Below are positions 15,244-21,959 of a DNA stretch of 21,959 nucleotides, piece by piece. Every line of letters starts with the position of its first letter. The first letter of the stretch is position 1. The notes beneath the pieces are model-generated. The model saw only the letters and a program-made list of their open reading frames with translations. It was not told the DNA's origin and did no database searches. The translations under genes and the position numbers were made by a program. Origin of the DNA: CBDUQP01 sp965369385. GTDB taxonomy: Bacteria > Planctomycetota > Phycisphaerae > SM23-33. The DNA lies in NCBI GenBank assembly GCA_965369385.1, contig CBDUQP010000047.1, positions 1-21,959 of the forward strand, written 5' to 3'.

Positions 15244-16041
15244 CTAACGCCGCGGATTGTGTTCGAGCTTTCTGGCGTATTCGATGCTGTACTTGGACCA
15301 GGGACGTGCAGTCAAACGTGCGACGCCTATTGCCTGCCCTGTTCCCTCGCATATGCCGTAAGTGCGGTCTTCGATTCGCTCCAGAGCATCTTCGATCTCA
15401 CCCAGCAGAGCACGTTCGCTCTCAAGCAACCCAAGCGAAAACTCTTGCTCGTAATTGTCTGTGCCCATGTCGGCCGGATGAGTAGGCACGCTGGAAAGAT
15501 CACCACTGACACCGCGGAACACTCCACTCTCGATATGATTCATATCACCGAGTATCGACCGGCGTTTCATTATCAGCATCTTCTTGAAGGCGTTGAGTTC
15601 CTTGCGTGACAAGGGCGTCTTCTTCAAAGGCTTGGGCCCTTCGCTTTCAAGGGCATCGGTAACTTCGGCATCAATCTGAGGAACCACCTTGACCGCAGAC
15701 TTCTTGGCCGCAGACTTCTTTACCGTCTTGGCTGCGGTCTTCTTGGCGGTCTTCTGTACCGTTTTCTTGGCAACCTTTTTGGCAGCAACCGTCTTGGCGA
15801 CCTTCTTGGCAACCTTCTTGGCAACTGTCTTCTTGGCGACCTTTTTGGCGACCTTCTTGACCGTCTTGGCGGCGGTCTTCTTTGCCGTCTTGCCGATAGC
15901 CTTTTTCACCGTCTTGGCGGCAGCTTTCTTGGCAGACTTCTTGACTACTTTTTTGCTAGACGCCCCCGCCCGGGTGCTCTTGGCAGTCTTCTTTGAGACC
16001 TTCTTGATCGCAGACTTTTTGGGACTTGCTTTCTTTGCCAC
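15244..16041 (-). CDS. DksA/TraR-like protein with Lys/Ala-rich N-terminal tail
   Basis: This 265-residue protein has two parts. Residues 1 to about 112 are repeats of KK, AKK, KVAKK and KTVKK, like histone H1 tails, predicted disordered and strongly basic. From about residue 140 it is DksA-like: a coiled-coil region (KELNAFKKMLIMKRR), an acidic segment (DMGTDNYEQEFSL) and a zinc-finger region beginning YGICEGTG. Only the first of the four expected zinc cysteines remains; the others are Thr, Ser and Tyr, so zinc binding is probably lost. DksA relatives act in the secondary channel of RNA polymerase; the tail suggests added DNA or RNA binding. The start is GTG at 16041 with GAGGGA six bases upstream. 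It heads the minus-strand block, 177 bases before lspA. Confidence 0.85.
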   Translation of the reverse strand: MAKKASPKKSAIKKVSKKTAKSTRAGASSKKVVKKSAKKAAAKTVKKAIGKTAKKTAAKTVKKVAKKVAKKTVAKKVAKKVAKTVAAKKVAKKTVQKTAKKTAAKTVKKSAAKKSAVKVVPQIDAEVTDALESEGPKPLKKTPLSRKELNAFKKMLIMKRRSILGDMNHIESGVFRGVSGDLSSVPTHPADMGTDNYEQEFSLGLLESERALLGEIEDALERIEDRTYGICEGTGQAIGVARLTARPWSKYSIEYARKLEHNPRR

Positions 16042-16369
16042 GTCGTTCCCTCAACTAAACTAAGCCAAGGCCAATAGTAACAAACACTTACAAATGACCA
16101 TCTGATAGTATGTGCCCGTCTAAGATGGCGTGGCAGTATATGCGTTGAATCCCTGCGAGTCAAGCTGCCTGCCAAGCAAAATTCTTCTTCCGCAAACCCT
16201 ATTACCGAATGCAACAATCCCGGCAACACGCCAATGGTTACGATCAGGAATCGGAATTGTTCATTGCATTCAGATATTGGCGTGCGTAGACTTAGACCGA
16301 TTATTACGCTTGTACACTTAGGATATTACAGTAACTGCGAGACTTCGGCTGGAAAGGAAACAGCTAACA
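16042..16369. other. divergent intergenic region, dksA-like / metK
   Basis: This 328-base stretch must hold both divergent promoters. I see no strong consensus promoter on either strand and no gene. A CCCGGCAAC stretch at about 16219-16227 recalls one part of SAM-I riboswitches, but the other conserved elements are absent, so no riboswitch is called. Confidence 0.5.
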
Positions 16370-17596
16370 ATGGCAAAGAAAATAAAAGGAACCCACTTTT
16401 TCACCAGCGAATCGGTGACCCGTGGACATCCCGACAAAGTGGCCGACCAGATATCTGACGCGATACTGGACAGCCTTCTCGCCAAAGACCCCAAAGCACG
16501 AGTTGCATGCGAAACACTCGTAACTACTGGTTTGGTAGTGCTTAGCGGCGAAATCACCGTTCACAACGACAAAGCCAGGGCAGCCCTGCTCGACGCCGAA
16601 CAGACGGCTCGCACAATGATCAAGGAGATCGGTTATGATGATCCCACGATCGGCTTTGATCATCAGTCCTGTGCAGTACTTACCGCGCTCCACAGCCAAT
16701 CGGTCGATATCTCCCAAGGCGTAACCGCCGGGCAGGGTGCCGATCGACATCAAGGCGCCGGCGATCAGGGCCTTATGTTTGGATTCGCCTGCGATGAAAC
16801 CAAGTCCCTTATGCCTATGCCGGTTTACCTGGCACACAGGCTGACCGAAAAGCTTACCGAAGTACGCGAAAGCGGCGAAATCGACTGGATCCGTCCCGAC
16901 GGCAAGAGCCAGGTGACTATCCAGTACGTCCACAACTGCCCAACGCGTATCGATGCGATCGTTATTTCCACGCAGCACACCGAAGATGTCGTCTCGCCCA
17001 AGACCGGCAATATGACCGATAAGGCTCGCAAAATTCTTATCGATAAGGTCGTAAAACCCGTAATCATGGCCGAGTGCCCCAAGCTCTGGAACAATAAAAT
17101 TAAGTTCCACATCAATCCCACCGGTCGATTCGTCATCGGTGGCCCCCTCGGCGATACCGGCCTGACCGGTCGCAAGATCATCGTAGACACCTACGGCGGC
17201 CGTGGCGCACACGGCGGTGGTGCGTTCTCCGGTAAGGACCCGTCCAAGGTAGACCGCTCTGCCAGCTACATGGCACGCTACGTTGCCAAGAATATCGTGG
17301 CTGCCAAGCTCGCCAGCATCTGTGAAGTACAGTTGTCCTATGCTATAGGCATTGCCGAACCCACGAGTATCCTCGTAGACTGCGAAGGTACTGAGAAGGT
17401 CGACGAACGTCTCATCGAAGATGCAGTCAAAAAGGTATTCCCGCTGACGCCGCAGGGCATCATCAAGCACCTGGACCTGCTGAAACCCATCTACAGGCCG
17501 ACGGCTTACGATGGGCACTTCGGCAAAAAGGGTCGCGGATTCACCTGGGAAAAGACGAACAAGACAAAAGAACTACGCAAAGCCTGCGGCCTGTAG
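16370..17596 (+). CDS. metK: S-adenosylmethionine synthetase
   Basis: This 408-residue cytoplasmic enzyme makes S-adenosylmethionine from methionine and ATP. Hallmarks are FTSESVTRGHPDK near the N-terminus (methionine/Mg site), GAGDQG at residues 129-134 (ATP-binding hexapeptide), and GGGAFSGKDPSKVDRSA (phosphate-binding loop) in the second half. Length and order are normal, and it appears intact. A purine-rich AAAGGAAA lies about ten bases before the ATG. It is divergently oriented from the dksA-like gene and followed by an intrinsic terminator, so it is probably monocistronic. Its product is the cofactor for methyltransferases such as RlmN encoded nearby. Confidence 0.97.
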   Translation: MAKKIKGTHFFTSESVTRGHPDKVADQISDAILDSLLAKDPKARVACETLVTTGLVVLSGEITVHNDKARAALLDAEQTARTMIKEIGYDDPTIGFDHQSCAVLTALHSQSVDISQGVTAGQGADRHQGAGDQGLMFGFACDETKSLMPMPVYLAHRLTEKLTEVRESGEIDWIRPDGKSQVTIQYVHNCPTRIDAIVISTQHTEDVVSPKTGNMTDKARKILIDKVVKPVIMAECPKLWNNKIKFHINPTGRFVIGGPLGDTGLTGRKIIVDTYGGRGAHGGGAFSGKDPSKVDRSASYMARYVAKNIVAAKLASICEVQLSYAIGIAEPTSILVDCEGTEKVDERLIEDAVKKVFPLTPQGIIKHLDLLKPIYRPTAYDGHFGKKGRGFTWEKTNKTKELRKACGL

Positions 17597-17640
17597 TTTC
17601 CCATAAATAGCTGCACCAAAGAAGCACTGAAGAAGCATCA

Positions 17641-17679
17641 AACCGGCGTGAGCATAACCAAACTCGCGCCGGTTTTCTT
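17641..17679 (+). terminator. intrinsic terminator of metK
   Basis: AACCGGCGTGAG (17641-17652) pairs with CTCGCGCCGGTT (17663-17674) as a 12-bp stem with one G-T pair and a 10-base loop, followed by TTCTT. It lies 45 bases after the metK stop. Confidence 0.85.
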
Positions 17680-17870
17680 ATGCGACTCCCACCAAAACAG
17701 TGAAGTCGCAATGCCTCGGAGAGGCTGGGCACCCAGAAGCACTTCCCCATAACTAACTTCCACACTCCCCGTAACCCCCAACAATGCCTTGGCTCAACTA
17801 CAACTTGTTGATACAGATAAGTCATGTCTTACTTAGCCCTTCACCATACTTGTTCAAAAAGAATAGTGAT

Positions 17871-18740
17871 ATGAGTCGTCCATCGACAAACTGTTCCAAA
17901 GCCAAGTGGCATAAGGTCGCAGCAGGCATTCGCCAGCGAATCGGCCAGGGAAGTCTTCTGTCTGGCGACAAGCTACCTACCTGGGACGAAGTCGGCCGGG
18001 AGCTGGGCATCAGCCGCATAACTGTGCAAGCAGCGATGAGGGAGCTGAAGCAAGATGGATTCATTCGCGCAGTTCGGAATCTTGGCACGTTTGTCAGCGA
18101 CACACCGCCGAACCTGTATCGCCACGCATTGGTCCTACCGAAAACTCCCGCATCTGCAAACTGGACACACTTCATGGCCACAATCTCCGACGAAGCGATG
18201 GCCATCGAGGACCGGTACCCCCACAGCATGCCCGTGTACCAGGGAGTGGACGGCCACAGCGACACGCCCGGCTACGGTACGGGTACGTATCTGGGTGTCG
18301 GGTACTCATGGGGAGCCACCTGGAGCCTTCGCGAATACTGGGAATGCCTCGGTCCTGACTCCTTCAAGCCACTCAATGGCACATTGCTCGATAAGCTTGT
18401 CCTGGGACAGGTTTTCGCACGGGGATATCCGCTGCGTCAGGTCCGCACGCTTACCGAGGTCCAAGCGAACCAAGGCACGTGGTGCGCACTTGAGGGAGGC
18501 AAGGCAATCGCAGTGCACTTCCTTCCGTGGACGAAGGGCGCCGTCGAAATCTCCGTCCGCCAGCAGGTATTCGCGCCGGAACTTCGCGGACTGGGATACA
18601 TTCGCGTGGACGGTTTCGTAATAGAGCACGCCGCAAACCAGGGACCGTTCCCCCAGGCGGGCATGCTGTCTACACGGAGCGGGCATGACTGGATTATCGA
18701 GAATAACGTCATCCGCTTTGCCGCCACTGCCGGGACATAG
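17871..18740 (+). pseudogene. chimeric ORF: GntR/LacI-type regulator N-terminus fused to beta-helix fragment
   Basis: The 289-residue frame has two unrelated parts. Residues 10-77 are a GntR winged helix (LPTWDEVGRELGISRITVQAAM, then GTFVSD). Residues 84-134 read like the start of a LacI-type periplasmic-binding sensor (HALVLP, then MPVYQGVDGHSD). From about residue 140-175 onward the sequence resembles right-handed beta-helix proteins of planctomycetes: ARGYPL, TLTEV, GTW.ALE, VEISVR..VFAP, GLGYIRVDGF.IEHAANQGPFPQ and GHDWIIENNVIRFA. The expected next residues (GIDIGSE) are found only after a shift: GGG AC ATA GGC TCG GAA lacks four bases of an ATCGAC-like stretch, giving the early stop. I infer two broken genes joined in frame by deletion. 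A short regulator-like protein could still be made, but the sensor is incomplete. Confidence 0.65.
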
Positions 18741-18893
18741 GCTCGGAAGTGGTAGCCCACTGGTCTCATCTGCGGAAAGGCGGCTGCGATTCAGCCTCAA
18801 TGATGCGGACCTGTATTCAATGCAGTTTCGCGATCCGGATTAGCGAATAACCGGGGACCTGAATCCCCGCATAGCCTCCCAATCAGCGCATGC

Positions 18894-18924
18894 AAAACCC
18901 CGCAGGGATTTTAGTCTGCGGGGT
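18894..18924 (-). terminator. intrinsic terminator of rpmH
   Basis: Read on the minus strand, ACCCCGCAG (18924-18916) and CTGCGGGGT (18905-18897) form a perfect 9-bp stem with a 10-base loop followed by TTT. The T-run is better on this strand than on the other, and the hairpin lies 87 bases after the rpmH stop. Confidence 0.75.
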
Positions 18925-19010
18925 CTGTTAGTGTTTGTCAGATCAACGCCACGCCGCCGGAACACCAATGTGCCGTGCCGGAGCGCAGGGGCCTGCCAGA
19001 CTGGACGTCG

Positions 19011-19145
19011 TTAGACGGCCTGTGCCTGCCTGCCAATGCTGCGTTTGCGGTTAATGATCTTTCGGCCGCCAACCGTTCTCATACGGGCTCGGAAGCCGAT
19101 CTTGTTGGCTCGTTTTCTTCTCGAAACTTTACGCGGATAATGCAT
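19011..19145 (-). CDS. rpmH: 50S ribosomal protein L34
   Basis: This 44-residue, very basic protein begins MHYPRKVSRRKRANK, continues with GFRARMRT, then GGRKIINRKR, the conserved core of L34, and ends GRQAQAV. The MHYPRKVS start is the form I associate with planctomycetes. It is a structural protein of the large ribosomal subunit. GAGGTGA lies four bases before the ATG. It has a promoter at 19200-19228 and a terminator at 18894-18924, so it appears to be a single-gene unit. In many bacteria rpmH is next to rnpA and dnaA; neither is visible here. Confidence 0.95.
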   Translation of the reverse strand: MHYPRKVSRRKRANKIGFRARMRTVGGRKIINRKRSIGRQAQAV

Positions 19146-19181
19146 ATTTCACCTCACAGTAATGCTGTGCGATTTTCCTAA

Positions 19182-19196
19182 TCGATTCTGAATCGA
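19182..19196. promoter_or_regulatory. palindrome at the rpmH transcription start
   Basis: TCGATTCTGAATCGA is a perfect 7-bp inverted repeat around one central base. It lies 3-18 bases after the -10 box of the rpmH promoter, covering the expected transcription start. It could be an operator or a hairpin at the 5' end of the transcript. Confidence 0.4.
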
Positions 19197-19199
19197 CAG

Positions 19200-19228
19200 A
19201 ATATACAGGCAAACCCATCGGCACGCAA
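19200..19228 (-). promoter_or_regulatory. promoter of rpmH
   Basis: On the minus strand TTGCGT (19228-19223) and TATATT (19205-19200) are separated by exactly 17 bases. The leader to the ATG would be about 48 bases. Confidence 0.6.
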
Positions 19229-19365
19229 GCACAAATCCACACCCGCCCGCCACAAGCATACGAGGCCGATTCCCGACGGACCCGACCTCACCCCATCGGA
19301 GCGTTTTCGCCCACCGTGGCGCAGGCTAGAGGTCGAGATAACTGAGCGGGCGTATTTGGTGCAAA

Positions 19366-19395
19366 ATGGTGCACAAATTGCAAGTTGTGCACCAT
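19366..19395. repeat. 11-bp perfect inverted repeat
   Basis: ATGGTGCACAA and TTGTGCACCAT are separated by ATTGCAAG. There is no T-run on either side, so it is not a typical terminator. A further TGGTGCA lies exactly ten bases upstream of the one in the left arm, one helical turn away, which favours a protein-binding site over a simple hairpin. Confidence 0.55.
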
Positions 19396-19564
19396 ACAGT
19401 ATCTTGGTTATGTAGCTATTAAACTATTGCACAACCAGCATTAATGCGATCCCCTTCAATGCGATTGTTCAACAACTGCACCAAGTCCGGCCACCAGCCC
19501 GACAGCGGCGTTTAGGAGTACTATTCTTGCAGAATTACGCCGCCGCCACAAGAAACTGGGCTAC

Positions 19565-19601
19565 TTGCCTGCATCCAAATCCATGGCAGTGGTCAGTATG
19601 T
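19565..19601 (-). repeat. dispersed 37-bp repeat, copy 2
   Basis: Its complement matches 6932-6968 at 32 of 37 bases, with weaker similarity beyond each end (both continue to a GTGGC and ATTnTGCAA stretch). No transposase or gene is attached to either copy. Confidence 0.5.
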
Positions 19602-19834
19602 TGATATATGGCTGCGCTTGTCGCGACGCAAGCCAAAAGCGAAGACGGGCGATGTCAGCGTGATATTTGCCTGGCAAACAGGCACGGAGCAGGTGCGGAT
19701 CTCCGAATGTTGTGCTATCGAGGTGTTCCGTTGACGCTTTTGTGAACGTATACTTGCGCCTTCCTGTGTGGGAATGGTTCCTTCCGTAAGATGCGATTGC
19801 GAAAACGTCTGAATATGTGGCCTTGGAGATTGGC

Positions 19835-21959
19835 ATGATGATCGAGAAATGGCGAAGGAAATTAGCTCTAGCAATAATGGTCCTTTTCTGCACAGCGGTT
19901 GCCGACGCTGACGTGCGGCTTCCACATATCTTCGGAAGTAATATGGTGTTGCAGCAGCAGAAGCCGATTCGCGTGTGGGGATGGGCGAACGCTGGAGAAG
20001 TTGTCACGGTAAAGCTGGGCAAGACCCACAGAGCAGCAAAGACCGACCGTGCCGGCCGATGGCGTGTAACCCTGCCCGCCAAGAAGGCCAACGGCAAAGC
20101 GATGACGATGACGGTCAAAGGCAAGAACACCATCACCTTCACCGACGTCCTGATGGGTGAAGTGTGGATATGCTCCGGCCAATCGAATATGCAGCAAGGC
20201 GTGGGGGCGAGTAACAATGCCGCCAAGGAGATCGCCGCCGCCAAGTATCCGAACATCCGTTTGTTCATGGTTCCTGCTATTTACGCGCCGGAGACCAAGG
20301 ACGACGTGAATGCGACGTGGCGAAAGTGTTCGCCGCAAACCATCGCCAGACCCGGCTGGGGTGGCTTTTCTGCGGCGGCATACTACTTCGGACGTAAGCT
20401 CCACAAAGACCTGAACGTTCCCGTGGGACTCATCGCGACTTCGTGGGGCGGGACGCGCATCGAACCCTGGATCGCTCCGGCCGGTTTCAAAATGACCCCC
20501 TCGCTGGCGGGGATTTATCAGGCGGTGTTGCTGGGCAATCCGAAATCGCCGCAGCACAAGGCGCTGCTGAGCAAGACTATCCAGCAGGCCGAGAAGTGGA
20601 CCAAACAGGCGCGGACGGCAATGGCGAAGAAGACCTTCCCGCCGAAGATGCCTGTATACCCCGCCCAGCTTGGCCCTATCCCGAATCACCAGACCCCCAC
20701 CGCGCTTTACAACTCCATGATTCACCCGCTGATTCCATATGGGATCCGCGGTGCGATCTGGTATCAAGGCGAGTCGAACCACTACGAGGGAATGTCGTAT
20801 TATGAGAAGAAGAAGGCCCTGATCGGCGGATGGCGGAAGCTCTGGAAACAGGGCAATTTCCCCTTCTTCTTCGTGCAGATCGCACCCTTTATGTACGGCA
20901 AGGAAAATCCGACCGTGATGCCGCGATTCTGGGAAGTACAGACTGCCTGCCTGAAGATCCCCAACACAGGTATGGTGGTGACGACTGACATCGCAATGCT
21001 GCATGACATCCACCCGAAGAACAAACAGGATGTGGGCAAACGTTTTGCGCTGCTGGCACTTAACAAGACGTATGGACGGAAGAAAGTCGTGTGCGAAGGG
21101 CCTATGTTCAAGTCGATGAAGATCGAGGGTAATACGATTCGCATCTCCTACACCGGCGTGGGCAGCGGTTTGGCGTCACGCGACAACAAGCCACTGACGC
21201 ATTTCGAGATCATCGGTGAGAACGGCTTCTATGTGCCGGCTAGGGCCCAGATCGACCCCAAAACGAACACGGTTCTGGTCTCTTCGCCCAAAGCGCCCAA
21301 CCCCGGCGCGGTTCGTTTTGGATGGCATAAGACAGCGAACCCCAACCTGACCAATCTGGAAGGCCTGCCAGCCAACAGCTTCCGGTCGGGCACGCCACCG
21401 AAGACGGACCTGCTGAACAAAGTTCCCGAGGCCAAGGATTATGAAGTGCTTCTGGAGCTTGATCTGAGAAAACTTGGGCGTCCGGCCAAGTACAACGTTG
21501 ATCGGCGGAAAGAGTTCAAGGGCAAATTCGACAGGATTGCGTATTTTCTGCAGCTTCGCAAGCCCAAGGGCGAGTTCAAATACGTGTATGTCTCGATGGA
21601 TGCGTTCACCGATGACCTTGGCAAGATCGGGATTCCGACGAACGATGCCAACTCAGCCTTCCAACAGAAGATTGCAAACATGACCGTGGCATCAAACCTT
21701 AAGGGGATTGCGACAGGCAAGAACCTGGCCGGCGGAAACATCGAGTTCTGGCCTCACAACTATGGCCCGGCCAACATCAAGAACATTCCTGGCGCCAATG
21801 CGGGCGTGTATGATTTTGGTGACGTGTACGCCGCCCCCGTGGCAGGGTATGGCTCGATGCAGATACACAACCACGCAGCCAAGCAGACCCTCTTTGCTAT
21901 CAATAACTGGGCCGCCGGCAACAATGCTGACATCGGCATCGGCAACAGCGCGGGAAAAA
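19835..21959 (+). CDS. sialate O-acetylesterase family protein, partial (runs off window)
   Basis: The open frame covers 708 residues without a stop up to the window edge. Residues 1-25 form a signal peptide (basic MMIEKWRRK, hydrophobic core, ADA cleavage site). The SGNH-type esterase core shows GEVWICSGQSNMQ with nucleophile S117, GLIATSWGGTRIE, GAIWYQGESN, and the catalytic pair DxH at D391 and H393 in HDIHPKNK; it ends near residue 518 with LPANSFRSG. Such enzymes remove O-acetyl groups from sialic acid or from plant polysaccharides such as xylan and pectin. After the core a further domain of at least 185 residues follows (FDRIAYFLQL, YVYVSMDAFTDD, NIEFWPHNYGP, MQIHNHAAKQTLFAINNW), of a type I recall from other planctomycete and verrucomicrobial esterases but cannot name. 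GGAG lies six bases before the ATG. Confidence 0.93.
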   Translation, partial: MMIEKWRRKLALAIMVLFCTAVADADVRLPHIFGSNMVLQQQKPIRVWGWANAGEVVTVKLGKTHRAAKTDRAGRWRVTLPAKKANGKAMTMTVKGKNTITFTDVLMGEVWICSGQSNMQQGVGASNNAAKEIAAAKYPNIRLFMVPAIYAPETKDDVNATWRKCSPQTIARPGWGGFSAAAYYFGRKLHKDLNVPVGLIATSWGGTRIEPWIAPAGFKMTPSLAGIYQAVLLGNPKSPQHKALLSKTIQQAEKWTKQARTAMAKKTFPPKMPVYPAQLGPIPNHQTPTALYNSMIHPLIPYGIRGAIWYQGESNHYEGMSYYEKKKALIGGWRKLWKQGNFPFFFVQIAPFMYGKENPTVMPRFWEVQTACLKIPNTGMVVTTDIAMLHDIHPKNKQDVGKRFALLALNKTYGRKKVVCEGPMFKSMKIEGNTIRISYTGVGSGLASRDNKPLTHFEIIGENGFYVPARAQIDPKTNTVLVSSPKAPNPGAVRFGWHKTANPNLTNLEGLPANSFRSGTPPKTDLLNKVPEAKDYEVLLELDLRKLGRPAKYNVDRRKEFKGKFDRIAYFLQLRKPKGEFKYVYVSMDAFTDDLGKIGIPTNDANSAFQQKIANMTVASNLKGIATGKNLAGGNIEFWPHNYGPANIKNIPGANAGVYDFGDVYAAPVAGYGSMQIHNHAAKQTLFAINNWAAGNNADIGIGNSAGK

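Larger units (their letters stand above)
19229..19834. other. gene-free, repeat-containing region between rpmH and acetylesterase
   Basis: No supported gene lies in these 606 bases. The region contains an 11-bp inverted repeat (19366-19395), four copies of TGGTGCA in both orientations (19357, 19367, 19388, 19477) and one copy of the 37-bp dispersed repeat (19565-19601). A TATACT at 19749-19754 is a possible -10 box for the acetylesterase gene, with a poor -35. Confidence 0.55.

Noticed and set aside
15651..16020. Tandem DNA repeat or CRISPR-like array inside the DksA-like gene
   Set aside because: The repeated CTTGGCGACCTTCTT-like words encode the lysine/alanine tail, have irregular spacing and keep the reading frame, so they are coding low-complexity sequence. 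No CRISPR array is present in the window.
15689..16063. Plus-strand open frame rich in Phe, Leu and Ala, resembling a membrane protein
   Set aside because: It is the complement of the lysine/alanine repeat tail of the DksA-like gene; the apparent hydrophobicity comes from the reversed AAG codons.
16130..16369. Possible SAM riboswitch upstream of metK
   Set aside because: A CCCGGCAAC stretch is present, but the rest of the SAM-I core (the GAGGGA region and GCCC.ATGA) is missing, and no other SAM class could be fitted.
16364..17518. Minus-strand open frame of 384 residues opposite metK
   Set aside because: It is the shadow of metK, which has all hallmark motifs on the plus strand.
19146..19500. 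Chromosomal origin next to rpmH
   Set aside because: Only isolated imperfect DnaA-box-like words (such as AAATCCACA) were found, with no cluster, no AT-rich unwinding region and no dnaA, dnaN or rnpA gene.
19561..20268. Minus-strand open frames of 235 and 110 residues left of the acetylesterase gene
   Set aside because: The longer one mostly overlaps the acetylesterase gene in antisense, and neither shows a recognised motif apart from the DLDAG segment treated as a repeat.

Overview
The window looks like a chromosomal segment of a planctomycete, most likely of the class Phycisphaerae or a close relative. Three things point there: a short ribosomal protein L34 gene whose product begins MHYPRKVSR, a DksA-like protein with a long lysine/alanine-rich tail and a degenerate zinc finger, and a gene set rich in ceramidase-like hydrolases, GH130 enzymes, a sialate O-acetylesterase and right-handed beta-helix fragments. 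This assignment is an inference from protein style, not from a database match.

Layout. 1-1150 holds a membrane-anchored hypothetical protein on the minus strand, possibly coupled to a small upstream ORF. 1175-4834 is a small carbohydrate cluster: two tandem GH130 genes (mannoside phosphorylase/hydrolase family) convergent with a GH13 alpha-glucosidase-like gene, which has a good sigma70-type promoter and a palindrome just upstream of the -35 box. 5243-6658 encodes an exported neutral-ceramidase-family protein. 6659-8814 is a gene-poor stretch carrying an intact IS4-family element (about 1.5 kb) with 17-bp inverted ends and a 9-bp target duplication. 8815-11306 is a minus-strand unit: an FCD-type GntR regulator, then a second ceramidase-family gene broken by a frameshift near its start, then a remnant of an FAD-dependent oxidoreductase.

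11425-12585 is ribD (riboflavin synthesis). Its stop codon lies inside the terminal repeat of a 167-bp MITE-like element. 12822-16041 is a minus-strand housekeeping block in the order dksA-like, lspA, nucleoside deoxyribosyltransferase-like, rlmN; the last three overlap by ATGA junctions. metK (16370-17596) is divergent from this block and ends in a clear intrinsic terminator.

17871-18740 is a chimeric ORF. Its N-terminus is a GntR winged helix plus the beginning of a LacI-type sensor; its C-terminus is a fragment of a beta-helix protein that ends where a small deletion shifted the frame. 19011-19145 is rpmH (L34, minus strand) with its own promoter and terminator. A repeat-rich, gene-free region follows, and then a sialate O-acetylesterase gene that runs off the right edge.

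Housekeeping genes (ribD, rlmN, lspA, dksA-like, metK, rpmH) alternate with polysaccharide and glycolipid degradation genes. The junctions between them hold broken genes, an insertion sequence, a MITE and short dispersed repeats. I did not find a convincing new multi-gene defence or biosynthetic system. The most unusual items are the chimeric regulator/beta-helix ORF, the divergent first GH130, the frameshifted ceramidase-like gene with its regulator, and several unexplained palindromes.
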